A stretch of 64,000 nt of DNA from Excoecaria cochinchinensis (taxonomy: Eukaryota > Streptophyta > Magnoliopsida > Malpighiales > Euphorbiaceae). The DNA is taken from contig CANTUQ010000112.1 of NCBI GenBank assembly GCA_947683425.1, forward strand, positions 15,570,001 to 15,634,000, read 5' to 3'. The notes under the pieces were generated by a model. The model made no database searches, was not told where the DNA came from, and worked only from the letters and a program-made list of their open reading frames with translations. The stretch's first letter is position 1, and every line of letters starts with the position of its first letter. A program made the position numbers and the translations under genes. This document shows, piece by piece, positions 43,339 through 54,107 of this stretch.

Positions 43339-45372
43339 ATGAGAGCCAGAGAGGAGCAGGATGCGCCTGATATTATTGTTGGTAAGTTCCTACTCCATGA
43401 CATTGAATTGTATGCTCTAATTGACCCTGGTTCCACACACTCATACTTGTGCACAGATAAGATTGTTGATAAGCTGCATGTGGTGGATAAATTAGATTAT
43501 GAGATATGTGTGACCAGTCCATTAGGGCATAGTGTCAGTGTGAGTAGAGTTTATAAGAATTGTCCTTTGTTAGTTGAGGGAGTTGTGTTTCCAGTGGATT
43601 TGATTGAGTTGCCTTTCAGAGAGTTTAATCTGATTCTGGGTATGGACTGGTTGGGTAAGCACCGGGTTGTAGTTGATTGCCATAGGAAGACGGTGGTGCT
43701 TCGAGATAGAGATCGGTCTTCTGTGATTGTGAAAGGTTTGGGTGCTAGCTCTTTGAATAATGTAATTTCAGCTATGCAAGCTAAGAGGTTCATTAGGAAG
43801 GGTTGTGAGGCTTTTCTAGCGGTCGTGTTGGATTCCAAGAGAGATCAAGTTCAGATTGAGGACATCCCTGTTGTGCAGGAGTTTAGTGATGTGTTTTCGA
43901 GTGATTTGCCGGGTTTGCCTCCTGAGAGAGAAGTTGAGTTGTCCATAGAGATTATGCCGGGTACCACTCCCATATCGAAAGCACCTTATCGGATGGCTCC
44001 TGTAGAGTTAAGAGAACTCAAAACTCAACTACAAGAGCTATTAGATAAGGGGTTTATTCGACCCAGCATATCTCCATGGGGAGCTCCGGTTTTGTTTGTC
44101 AAGAAGAAAGATGGATCTTTGCGGATGTGTATTGATTATAGGCAAATCAATAAGGTCACAGTGAAGAACAAGTATCCTTTACCTAGGATTGAGGATTTGT
44201 TTGAACAGCTTAGAGGTGCAGGTGTTTTCTCAAAGATTGATCTTCGGTCGGGTTACTATCAGTTGCGAGTTAAGGACGAGGATGTGGTTAAGACTGCATT
44301 TCGGACTCGGTATGACCACTATGAGTTTCTTGTGATGCCATTTGGTTTGACCAATGCTCCAGCGGCATTCATGGATTTGATGAACGGAGTATTTAGGCCA
44401 TACTTAGATCGGTTTGTAGTGGTGTTTATAGATGACATCTTGGTGTATTCCAAGGATGAGAGTGAGCATGAAGAACATCTCCGGTTGGTTTTGCAAGTAT
44501 TGAGAGAGCATCGGTTGTTTGCTAAGCTTAGCAAGTACGACTTTTGGCTTCAGGAAGTGTCATTTCTGGGTCACATTGTTTCGACTAGAGGTATCCAGGT
44601 GGATCTGGCCAAGATTGAGGCGATAGTTGATTGGAAAGCGCCTAGGAATGTTCAGGAAGTGAGGAGTTTTCTGGGTTTGGCGAGTTACTACCGTCGGTTT
44701 GTTAAGGGTTTTTCAGTGATTGCTGCTCCGATGACAAGGTTATTAAGAAAAAGCGTCAGGTTTGATTGGTCGGATAAGTGTCAGGCTTGTTTTGAGAGGC
44801 TGAAGCAGTTGCTAGTCGAGGCTCCTATACTTACTCAACCCACCTCGGGTAAAGAGTTTGTCATGTATAGTGATGTATCTGGTGTCGGTCTTGGGTGTGT
44901 ACTGATGCAGGAAGGTAAGGTTGTGGCTTATGCTTCTCGACAGTTGAAGCCACATGAGAGGAATTATCCGACACATGATTTAGAGTTAGCGGCTGTGGTT
45001 TTTGCTTTGAAGATTTGGCGCCATTATCTGTATGGGGAGAAATGTAGGATCTTTACGGACCATAAGAGCTTAAAGTATTTCCTCACGCATAAGGAATTGA
45101 ACATGAGACAGCGTCATTGGCTTGAGTTATTTAAGGACTACGACTGCATTGTGGATTACCATCAGGGTAAGGCCAATGTAGTCGCTGATGCTTTGAGTCG
45201 GAAGTCGGTTTCAGCCTTGTTCTTGAGACGGTTTAGATGGAGGTTTGATTCAGACGGAGCTTTGGTTGCTCAGTTGAGAGTGAAACCTTCCTTGAGACAG
45301 AGGATTGTGGATGCTCAAGAGGTTGATGAGAGGCTACAGTGGATTGTGCAGGAGGTTAGTTCGAGTAAGTAG
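43339..45372 (+). CDS. Tekay E protease, RT and RNase H, open for 677 codons
   Basis: Protease about residues 15-120 with ALIDPGSTHSYL as active site and LILGMDWLGKH. RT about 215-400: GAPVLFVKKKDGSLRMCID, FSKIDLRSGYYQLRV (first Asp), VMPFGLTNAPAAFMDLMN, VVVFIDDILVYSKDE with the catalytic Asp pair, FLGHIVSTRGIQ. RNase H about 510-640: VMYSDVSGVGLGCVLMQ, LELAAVVFALKIWRHYL, IFTDHKSLKYF, ANVVADALSRK. All key residues are present. It is cut by TAG 45370-45372; the same frame continues into integrase. The ATG is not a real start, because it was part of gag-pol. Confidence 0.93.
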   Translation: MRAREEQDAPDIIVGKFLLHDIELYALIDPGSTHSYLCTDKIVDKLHVVDKLDYEICVTSPLGHSVSVSRVYKNCPLLVEGVVFPVDLIELPFREFNLILGMDWLGKHRVVVDCHRKTVVLRDRDRSSVIVKGLGASSLNNVISAMQAKRFIRKGCEAFLAVVLDSKRDQVQIEDIPVVQEFSDVFSSDLPGLPPEREVELSIEIMPGTTPISKAPYRMAPVELRELKTQLQELLDKGFIRPSISPWGAPVLFVKKKDGSLRMCIDYRQINKVTVKNKYPLPRIEDLFEQLRGAGVFSKIDLRSGYYQLRVKDEDVVKTAFRTRYDHYEFLVMPFGLTNAPAAFMDLMNGVFRPYLDRFVVVFIDDILVYSKDESEHEEHLRLVLQVLREHRLFAKLSKYDFWLQEVSFLGHIVSTRGIQVDLAKIEAIVDWKAPRNVQEVRSFLGLASYYRRFVKGFSVIAAPMTRLLRKSVRFDWSDKCQACFERLKQLLVEAPILTQPTSGKEFVMYSDVSGVGLGCVLMQEGKVVAYASRQLKPHERNYPTHDLELAAVVFALKIWRHYLYGEKCRIFTDHKSLKYFLTHKELNMRQRHWLELFKDYDCIVDYHQGKANVVADALSRKSVSALFLRRFRWRFDSDGALVAQLRVKPSLRQRIVDAQEVDERLQWIVQEVSSSK

Positions 45373-46739
45373 TCAGAATTCTCAGTTTTGGATGGAGTGT
45401 TGATGTATAGGAACCGCTTGTGTGTACCTGAGAATGAGGAGTTGAGGAGACAGCTGTTGAGTGAGGCGCATAGTACGGTTTTTACTATGCATCCTGGCAG
45501 TGAAAAGATGTATCGGGATATGAAGCAGTTTTATTGGTGGTCCGATATGAAGAGGGATGTTGTGGATTTTGTGTCCAAGTGCTTGACATGTCAGCAGGTA
45601 AAGGCTGAGCATCAAGTTCCTTCGGGATTACTCACGCCTTTGTCCATTCCCGAGTGGAAGTGGGATGATATAGCTATGGACTTTGTATCCGGATTGCCTT
45701 TAACTCAGAAGAAATATGATTCAGTTTGGGTAATAGTGGATCGGCTCACAAAGTCAGCTCACTTCTTGCCTGTGAGAGTGGACTATTTGATGGACAAGTT
45801 AGCCAGTACCTATGTGGATGAGATAGTTCGGTTGCATGGAGTGCCGTTATCCATAGTATCAGATCGAGACCCAAGGTTCACATCTAAGTTTTGGAAGGAG
45901 TTGCAGAGAGCTTTGGGTACCAAGTTGAACTTCAGTACTGCATTCCATCCTCAGACAGATTGTTAGTCAGAGCGAGTCATTCAGATTTTGGAGGATATGT
46001 TGAGGGCATGTGCTTTGGATTTTTCGGGTAGTTGGGACAGATATGTGTCGCTTATGGAGTTTGCCTACAATAATAGCTATCAGTTGAGCATCAGTATGGC
46101 ACCGTATGAAGCTTTATATGGTCGGCAGTGTAGAACTCTGGTTTGTTGGACCGAGCTATCCGAGCATTCAGTTATTGGGCCAGAGTTGGTTAGGGATACC
46201 GAGGAAAAGATCAGAGTTGTGCAGCAAAATTTGAAGGCGGCCAAGGATCGACAAAAGTCTTATGCCAACTTAAAGAGGAAAGATGTGCAGTTTGAGGTCG
46301 GGGACAAAGTTTTCCTTAAGGTTTCGCCTTGGAGGAAAGTGCTTAGATTTGGTAAGAAAGGTAAGCTTAGTCCTCGCTTCATTGGTTCTTATGAGATTTT
46401 GGCTAAGATTGGTCCGGTAGCTTATAGATTGGCTCTACCGATGGAGTTGGCAAAGTTGCACGATGTGTTCCATGTTTCGATGCTTCATCGGTACAGGTCA
46501 GATCCGTCACATGTTCTTTCAGTTCAGGATGTGCAAGTGCAGCCAGATTTTTCTTATGATGAAGAGCCAAGAGCCATTCTAGCTGGAGAGGTGAGATAGC
46601 TGAGGAGTAAACAGATTCCGTTGGTTAAAGTGTTATAGAACCATCATGGAGTCGAGGAAGCGACTTGGGAACCAGAAGAGTCGATGAGAGCTTAGTATTC
46701 ACATTTGTTCAGTTCAGGTGAGAATTTCGAGGACGAAAT
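45373..46739 (+). pseudogene. Tekay E integrase and chromodomain-like tail, stops present
   Basis: Continues the pol frame. Zinc-binding region with H..H (EAHSTVFTMHPGSEKMY) and CLTCQQVK; core with VIVDRLTKSAHFLPV (first Asp), SIVSDRDPRFTSKFW (second Asp), and FHPQTDC-stop-SERVIQILEDML (Glu). The tail includes RFIGSYEILAKIGPVAYRL, HDVFHVSMLHRY and a chromodomain-like end, VEEATWEPEESMRA. TAGs lie at 45964, 46597, 46636 and 46693. No indel is needed. Chromodomains of chromoviruses direct insertion to heterochromatin. Confidence 0.9.
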
Positions 46740-46749
46740 TCTTGTTAGT

Positions 46750-46758
46750 AGGGGAGAG
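46750..46758 (+). promoter_or_regulatory. Polypurine tract of Tekay E
   Basis: AGGGGAGAG directly before the 3' LTR, preceded by GAGGACGAAATTC. It primes plus-strand DNA synthesis. Confidence 0.8.
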
Positions 46759-47208
46759 TTGTCACACCCCGTTTGCCCCCCTAGTAGAATGAGCCATCTG
46801 TGTGTGCATTCATTGTGTGTGTCTTGGCATGTGTTAAAGGACATTTTAGGTAAAAATATGTGTTTTAAGGGTTTTATTAGCATGTGGATGCATGTATAGC
46901 ATTAGAGTGTGAATTAGTTGGGATATATTTGTATGTGCACGAGTGTTCCATTGTAGGGTATGAGTAGTGGAGTTGGGTTTGTGTGCTTTACTCATACATT
47001 AGTAGGGTGTTTTAAGTTGAGAGTGCATTGTGTGTGAGTAATGTATGCTTGTTGAGTGTGAGTGGTCAAGTTCCACCAATCTTAGGATGACAAGTGGCTA
47101 GGGTTTTTGGAAATGGGTGTAAAAAGAAAGAGAAAGAAGGGCAGCCACTCCTACTGCCTCTTGCCCCATTCTCTCTTCTTTATTACTCCTTCTTCCTCTT
47201 TTCCCTTC

Positions 47209-49241
47209 TGTGACGCGCGCCGAAATCCCGCGGCCGCCCCTCTGACCGCCTGCTTGAGGGCGATCGAGCAATTGGGGGTCCGTTGACAGCTTGCAATAAA
47301 TCGCAAGTGCGTCTATGTTGGGCAACAAGGAGGTTTCATGGAGTCGCCACCCAATAGAACATTGGAAAAGTTTCTCTCGCCTCGGAGAGCCTAAGACTGC
47401 GCTCAGTATCCATTTTGGGCCAACCAAAGGGATCTTGGAGGGTGAACCTCTCGCCCTAAGGAGCCTAGGATTAACGCCAAAGTCTCGTGACACAAGAGGT
47501 GTCTTGGAGGGTAAACCTCTCGCCTCTTTGAGCCCAAAGACCAGAGCTGGGTTCGGGACTTCTCATCTATTTCTACCTCGATTATTCTATGATCAAATTT
47601 TAATTATCATTAATTCGCTCTCTCTCCACACGATGCAATTGATTAAAGGCGCATATATTCACATTTGGAAAGCAGTAAATGAGCAAGTAAATAGTGAAAG
47701 CAATAAATTACAATAACACAAGGAGCGGAATACAACTCCCTTTTATAAATGTGCGATACATACACAAATCGGGGCATTGCTTATTTTGAGCACTTTGGTC
47801 CTCGCATGCATCATTATTAAAACTGGATATTTCTATTGTGAGGATTTTTATTGGATAAAAATAGGACATTAGGTTCTATTATTTATGAAAACCTCTCTTT
47901 ATTAAATATAAAACATTAATCAATTTTTATATTTAGCGGGATACAAAAAGGGTATACTCAGGTGCATAAAATAATTAATGAATAAACAAATAAAGGAAAT
48001 AACCAAGAAGGTTAGAAAACTAAACCGGATGGAATCCTCCGAGCATGGTAGATCGCCTCTCAAGCTCAGGACAGTCCAAGAAGATCAATATATGCTCACA
48101 AAAGGTTAATGGGTGTTAATATACAAAAGCTCGATATAAATAAAGTTCTAAGACTTGAGAGAGATAGAAAAGATTTGGAAATCTGGAGACAGGACCCAGC
48201 GACGGCCTCTGTCGAGTGACCGACGGGCGTCAGTCAAATTGACCAACATGTCCCGTTGCTCACTCAAGAGAGAGGGCGTCTGTGAGTGAGGTGACCGACG
48301 GGCGTCGGTGAAACAGATGACCCGTCGGTCACCACTGTCTCCGAAAATAAACAGCAAAATCTCTCTTTTTCAGAGCAAAAAAGGGTTTTTATCACAAAAT
48401 GAGATGAAAAGAATCAAAATAAAGAGAAATAAAAGCAAGAGCCAAAAGAACAGCAAGAATAAAGAATAAAGATAAAATAATACGGAGAATAAGTCCGGAA
48501 TATTTACCCTCAGATAATGTTTTAGTGAGATTGTTGGTGTCAATTAAAGTCCCGCACGCTCCACGAGAAACGAAATGAAAGGTCCGAAAAGAGGAAAATA
48601 GATTATTTCCTTCTTAACCCTTCAAAAAGATTGACTTTGGAATCAAAAACTCGAAGAAAACTAATTAGTTTTAGTTTCTTTTTAATGGTTTGATTCTCGA
48701 ATTAAAAGAAATTTCTTGATGTATGTGTTTGCTGGAAGAGAGAGAAAACACGCTTGAATTTTGGCAGAGTTTCCCCTTTTGAAAATTTTTAGAACCCTTT
48801 TTAGGAGGAAACTCAAAGCTTTTATAGGCCAGGGCTGACCGACGGGCATCGGATGTGGCGACGAGCATCGAAAGAATCCTTCTGACACAAGGATTCATCC
48901 GACGGCCCTGCCATTTCCACCGACGGGCGTCGGAGAGGTTGTGTGCTCCGGGAAACCAGGTGGCGTGCTCCGGAAGAAGCGGATCCGTCCGACGGGCGTC
49001 GAAAAAAACCATAGGCCGTCTGTGACCCTAAGCGACGGACTGGCCGTCTGTCGAGGAAAACATACTTTTTGACTCAAAAATTTCCCGTTTTCCCCCCTCT
49101 GCCTACGAAAGGTGAAAAGACTCATTTCTCGTGGAGCATGGGACTAAAACCTCCGAATCCAAACCGTTTGTACAGGCTCGGATACTGATTTCATCTTAGG
49201 GTAATTTCTAATCCGGACCGCTTCGGGACACGGTGCCTACA
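47209..49241 (-). repeat. Solo LTR F, Ogre type
   Basis: On the minus strand it begins TGTAGGCACCGTGTCCCG at 49241 and ends TTTCGGCGCGCGTCACA at 47209, the ends of the Ogre-like family here. CCTTC lies on both sides (47204-47208, 49242-49246). Inside are two zones rich in GACGGGCGTCGG palindromes (about 48190-48350 and 48840-49030). No internal region is present and the ORFs are not credible. Confidence 0.9.
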
Positions 49242-50039
49242 CCTTCCTATTGGTGTCCTGGTATTGGATTCAAGCGATTTGTGGTGGAATTTGATCGCTC
49301 TTCAACCTCCGCTAGGTAAAGTTTCCCACATTTTCATCATTTTTTTCACAATGTTCATTTTCTTCTTTGCTTTTCTAGATTGGGTTTTAATTTAGGGTTT
49401 TTGTTTGTGTGTTCTTGGTGTGTCGGCTGTTAGTCGAGCCTCCCCGGGACCCGAAAGGCAAAGAGAAAGCCGGAAGTAGTGGAACCAAGTAATCGAAGTT
49501 AGGATTTCAGGTTTTGGAATTTCTGCATTTTTGTATTTATGTTGCGGCTAAATGATTTGTGGTAATTTGATGATCGTTGTGATGCATGCTGGAAGTAATG
49601 TAACGTGTTTTAGTTGATTTAAGTTTCAAAACAAAAGAACCGATTAGTGTGTTTTGGATTTACTGTGACTTGCTGGGTTGCTGTTATTGGAATTTGCTTT
49701 TGTTCAAATGTGATTTAATTGTGTTAAGGGTGTTAAAAGTGTGTTTGTGCATTGCTGGTGGCGAGGAAAAATAGCGATCTGAGGTAAGTAATTTTTGAAG
49801 AAATGTGTTTTAAAGTTCTGGGCAAGTTTAGGAACTAGGGATTTCTGTAGAGTTCCTGTAGTTGCAAATTGCAGAAAATCAGTCAGTCCAAGTCTCGATC
49901 GGCCTACCATTTTTGGATTGGAAATGCCTTGAGTGCCCCACGCTCGGCTATCGATCAAAAGATGGGAAGTTCCGATCGGGAGAGTGGATCTCGGCACTCG
50001 TAACCCTAATTTTCTTCCCCGATCGACTGTGTGGGGAAA

Positions 50040-50285
50040 GGCCAGTCACGAGTGGTGATGGACAGTCACTACTCGTGACTAGCCAAGAGGCCAGTCACGA
50101 GTAGTGATGGCCAGTCACGACTCGTGACCAGCCAAGTCACGAGTGGTGATGGCCAGTCACGACTCATGACCAGCCAAGAGGCCAGTCACGAGTGGTGATG
50201 GCCAGTCACGACTCGTGACCAGCCAAAGAGACCAGTCACGAGTCGTGATTGCCAGTCACGACTCGTGACCGGCCTGGTCACCTCT
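50040..50285. repeat. Palindromic array in Tekay E 3' LTR
   Basis: About ten GTCACGA-type units, all in the orientation GGCCAGTCACGAGTGGTGAT. It is the counterpart of 40549-40900, with fewer units and no inverted block. Confidence 0.9.
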
Positions 50286-51430
50286 GTTCGGCCTATTTTC
50301 TGAAATTGCCCAGTTTTAACTAAAAATGAATTTCGTACCTCTTCTGAATGGACTTATACTACTGTATGATACATGTCATTCTTTTATATGCTTTTATATG
50401 AGTGATACCATGATTCTTCAGATGAATTCTATGCTGTACTTTGAAATATGATTTGTATTATACATGACCTGCGAGAGTCAATCTAGTGTATAGTTAGGCA
50501 TGCCTAATAGAGTCTCTTAGCCGCAGCCCTCACTTCTGTCTGGACCCCGATCAGGTTCCCGTTTGGTTCCTCGCGAACCCCTTATGCGTTTTAGATCTTG
50601 TTTAAGGTCCCCTCTATAAAATGTTTTGAATGCGATAAAAAAAATAAAATGGTTTTTGATTCGTACACGTAAGGTACGCAATGCGTTTGACTCATGCCCG
50701 TAAGGTACGCTATGCGTTTACTCGTTATCCACTATTGTGAGTCAGCAGGTGCTCTTTTTGTTTTGTTCCGCTTTGATATGTTTATCAGAATATGGTATTC
50801 GGATGTGTACAATGATAAGTATGAGAAATCAACTGAAGTGTAAGTGAATGTGGATGTGAATTTCTAAATGCATGTCTTTATTATGCAAGTATGATTATAT
50901 AGCTGATATCATTATTTGCATTAGTCATATTGTATGTGTATGGCATAGACGACCATTGTGAATGACCGTCCACTCTTTTGTTGTGTGTTTCCCCACTAAG
51001 CATTTATCGCTTAGCACGATGTTTTATCCGTGCAGGTGCGGAGGATGATGTTCTTTTGGAAGAGTCTTCACCAGTCAAGCCAACACAGAGGGATTAGTGT
51101 TAGGGCTTTATTTTTGATAGCATGACTGATTCTTTTGTATCGGAACTCTCTTTATACCATTATTTTGTAAAGCTTCTGCATTTATATAATTTTGGTTTAT
51201 GTAATTATCTTATTCTGACTTTTGATCAGGACATTTTTGTAACAAATTTTGCTATTGTAATGATGGAATATTCTGATGCTTAGGAAAGTTTTAATTTCCC
51301 CGTAATGATGTATGGCTATTATGCATGAATGTATGCTTTGTATCTTTGTATGCTTAGTGACACACCCGGCTCATAAGGCTTCTCACTCCTGAAGGATGGG
51401 TACGCATACGTATGGGTAGGGGGTGTTACA

Positions 51431-52131
51431 ATTATCCTTTTGTCACACGATATTTTATTCAAATATAAGTCATGGTCCATGTCAAACTTATATTGTTTAA
51501 ACATATAATTTATCGTTCACTAAATAAACTAATAAATTCAAATAACATTGATCACACTATCAATTTATTTGAGTATGGCCATGCATTTTCCAGTCCTACT
51601 TATCAAGGGGCTCAATAAATATCTTTGTCATAAGAGAGGGACAAATTTCATCTTAATTATTCACTTTTCTCTGCATAATTCTCATCATATCCAATCGTAA
51701 ACTTTATAATTTTTCGATTAAAGATAATGTTTGATTATGTCAAAACATAATATTCCTTGTGTCGAAAACCGTGATCACCTCAAGTCAAAGAAATCTATAA
51801 TATATCTATTATAAGATCACTTATGACACTATCCCATGAAGTGATCTCATAGTGGGTCTATCCAGTACCTTGTTTTTTAACGAGTACCTACAGATTTGAT
51901 TTATATCATCATATATAATTATCTCATAATTATCGATCAAATCTATACTGGTCTTAATTTATCTTTATACCCTTTAGTGATAAATGACTAGGGATGAAAA
52001 GAATAACATAGTTATTCATAAATATTACAATAATGTGACATGCTAATAATATTAATGTGAAGAAAATCATTATATAAATGAAATTGTAATGATTACATAA
52101 AGGTAGAAGTATTTGGTTTAGGGCATAACCA
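51431..52131 (-). repeat. Copia-like LTR, proximal part
   Basis: Starts TGGTTATGCCCTAAACC at 52131 on the minus strand and runs to the ATTAT duplicated by Tekay E. It is continuous with 38536-39305 once E is removed. Confidence 0.55.
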
Positions 52132-52340
52132 CTAAGACATGAAATTGGTCTTGAGTTCTTGATTTGTTGTCTTAATAGAAAAAGAAAGGAGGAAACTTGA
52201 TAAAGTGAAGGGAAAAGCTATGGTTGGGCTAGCTGCCTCTACTTGCCTCTGCTTCTCAAAATTAAACTGTAATTTTTTTTATATTTTCGATTTATGATAT
52301 ATAGCCTTATTTACTAGGGGTACTTTTATTTGATTTTTAA

Positions 52341-52387
<47 letters not shown>

Positions 52388-53004
52388 AAGGTGGAATCTT
52401 ATTCAAAAGAGATGTCAAAGGGCGAGTGTGTCTTTGTGTGGGTGTGTATGTGCAGTGAGTCTGCACTAATATTTCCTAATGCTCAGTCTTTACCAGCTGT
52501 GACTCTCTTGGGATATTGTTTCCACTTTAATTTAGGTACATTTTTTACATTGGTTAAATATATATAGTTCCTGCTTTTTCATATTCAATTGAATTTTACG
52601 GCTGTCTTTTAGCTTGATTAATTAAATTTATATTTATATCTGCTTACTTATCTTTGCTTGTAGTTGTTGATGTGTATGGGGTGCTGTTATTTGAAACCAT
52701 GGCCACATTCATTGGGCAAGCAGCATAGTTAGAGTTTTTTAAAAAAAAATTACTAATCGTAATACATTTTACTATTTGTAATACATTTTATTTATAATAT
52801 ATTATTGTTACGTTATTTTATTTTAATAAATACATTTTCAATTATATTATTTGTGTCAATTATAATTTTTATAGTATTGGTAATTATATCATTTAAAATT
52901 AATAAATATATTTTGTTAAAAAAATAAATATAAAAAAATTAAATTAAAATAAATATAAAAAATTAAATTAAATTAAAATAAATAAATAAATAAAAATCTA
53001 TTAA
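52132..53004. other. Unassigned CACTA interior with possible captured exon
   Basis: Between the Copia-like LTR and the CACTA right subterminal region. Contains (AT)n at 52343-52384. At 52655-52735 a splice-acceptor-like TTTGCTTGTAG is followed by VDVYGVLLFETM, reminiscent of the DVYxFGVLLLE motif of plant receptor-like kinases but lacking two residues and ending soon in a stop. The rest (52740-53004) is AT-rich with no feature. Confidence 0.35.
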
Positions 53005-53204
53005 ATTAGCGGCCGAATTTTGTGCCCCGTCGCTAAAATTAGTGACGGACTGAGCATTTCCGTCTCTAATTTAACGATGGTTCAGATTTTTCCATCGCTA
53101 ATTTAGAGGCGGATACGAGGCTTCCATCGCTAAATTTAGCGACGAAACTGTTAATTCCGTCGCTGAATCGTTTAATTTCGTCGCTATTTTTGCATTTTTT
53201 TGTA

Positions 53205-53207
<3 letters not shown>
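53005..53207 (-). mobile_element. CACTA right terminus and subterminal repeats
   Basis: Several AGCGACG / CGTCGCTA and AGAGACGG variants in both orientations, ending TTTTTTTGTAGTG at 53207. Together with 7039 this forms the terminal inverted repeat pair. Confidence 0.8.

Positions 53208-53234
<27 letters not shown>
53208..53234. repeat. (AT)n tract between CACTA and pararetrovirus
   Basis: About 13 AT units. The RT reading frame of the endogenous virus runs straight into it after VINYKP, so this is the virus truncation point. Confidence 0.9.
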
Positions 53235-53235
<1 letters not shown>

Positions 53236-53627
53236 GGTTTGTAATTAATTACAAGTCTAGGCGTGCCTCTTTCTATTTTAGATTTTTTGTTAACATAAAA
53301 AGCCGCACAGCTCCAGGGAGATCTGGATTCTGTGATTAAACCCTTTTGTTTTAAATCTTAAATCTCTTTTTTGCAATGTTCTTCGAGTTCATGATTCATT
53401 TGAATGGGTCTAGCTTTTATTGGAATTTGTCTTTCTGAAAATTCATCTTCATATGGTAAGTCAACCATATGTTGTTTTCTGTTCCAGAAAGCATTTGGTA
53501 AATCCGAACAAATTTCATTTTCAATCATCTCTTGAAAATCAGAAATTCTTTGTTTTACCAAATCATTTTCTAAACCTTTTTGGATTCTAAAGAAAGAAAC
53601 ATCCTGTTTGAGAAATTGTAAATATTT
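53235..53627 (-). pseudogene. Pararetrovirus RT, N-terminal fragment
   Basis: Visible segments include EICSDLPNAFWNRKQHMVDL, IPIKARPIQMN and, after an in-frame TAA at 53355, SPWSCAAFYVNKKSK and GTPRLVINYKP. These are the start of a caulimovirid RT up to the strand before the first catalytic Asp. It ends at the (AT)n tract, so the catalytic residues are gone. Confidence 0.85.
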
Positions 53628-54107
53628 CTATTTTCCTTGAATCATGCAATTTAATTCACTTTTGTAAACAGAACAAGCTTTTAAAAGATTTAGATTTCTT
53701 GTTCTGGGTTTTTCAACAAAAGGGAAAATAATTTTTTCTCTGTTTGCTTTAAAAGAAATACCATCATACGTGACAGAATAGGGAGTAATCATGTTAATGA
53801 ATGGGGTCCCTAGAATGACAGTATGGCTAATATTTTCTAGTAAAACAAAATGAGTTTTAATGAAGATGCTACCATTTTGGATAGAAGCTTCTGTTTTCAA
53901 TTTTATCTTCATGTCGGAGTTATTAGCTGCGATAAGTTTTTCAGAAGTTTTTTCAGAAAATCTTTTTGGAACGATACAGCTTTTTAAACAATTTAAATCT
54001 GCTCCTGTATAAAAAAGAGCAACTGTATTAATTTTGAAGTCGTCTGAAAAAATAAGAAAAACTTTTACCAAATATTTTCTCGTGATTATTTCTCTTAAAA
54101 TAAACAA
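53628..54107 (-). pseudogene. Pararetrovirus aspartic protease
   Basis: Contains ALFYTGADLNCL where a DTGA or DTGS active site is expected; the Asp is replaced by Tyr. HTVILGTPFINMI is the second conserved patch. About 100 residues match the family; the rest links to RT. The frame is the same as the RT fragment, separated by one TAG. The protease would release the viral proteins from the polyprotein; without its Asp it could not. Confidence 0.8.

Larger units (their letters stand above)
39306..51430 (+). mobile_element. Tekay-type chromovirus E, complete with target duplication
   Basis: LTRs 39306-42046 and 46760-51430 (the latter enlarged by solo LTR F), primer site TGGTATCAAAGCCTGG, gag, protease, RT, RNase H, integrase and a C-terminal chromodomain-like segment, then a polypurine tract. 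ATTAT flanks it at 39301-39305 and 51431-51435. The LTRs are close: I count about ten mismatches in the first 430 bases, so it is fairly young. Seven premature stops and one frameshift make it non-coding now. Confidence 0.93.
46760..51430 (+). repeat. Tekay E 3' LTR containing solo LTR F
   Basis: Matches the 5' LTR end to end except for the 2033 bp insertion at 47209-49241 and the shorter palindromic array. Without these it would be about 2.6 kb. It ends GGTAGGGGGTGTTACA, followed by ATTAT. Confidence 0.93.
7039..53207. mobile_element. CACTA transposon with nested insertions (composite interval)
   Basis: The left end begins CACTACAAGAATAATAG at 7039. The right end, read inward on the minus strand, begins CACTACAAAAAAATGC at 53207. 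The first 35 bases match at about 27 positions without gaps, ending in the shared ATAGCGAC. Both ends carry dense subterminal copies of AGCGACG / CGTCGCTA. The flanks are ATA on both sides, the right size for a 3 bp target duplication but weak evidence inside (AT)n. Removing the nested elements leaves roughly 2 kb, the size of a non-autonomous CACTA. No transposase is seen. Confidence 0.65.

Noticed and set aside
47209..49241. A host gene on the minus strand with Arg-rich ORFs (48148-49125)
   Set aside because: The interval has the ends of an Ogre-type LTR and a CCTTC duplication, and the ORFs follow GACGGGCGTCGG repeats.
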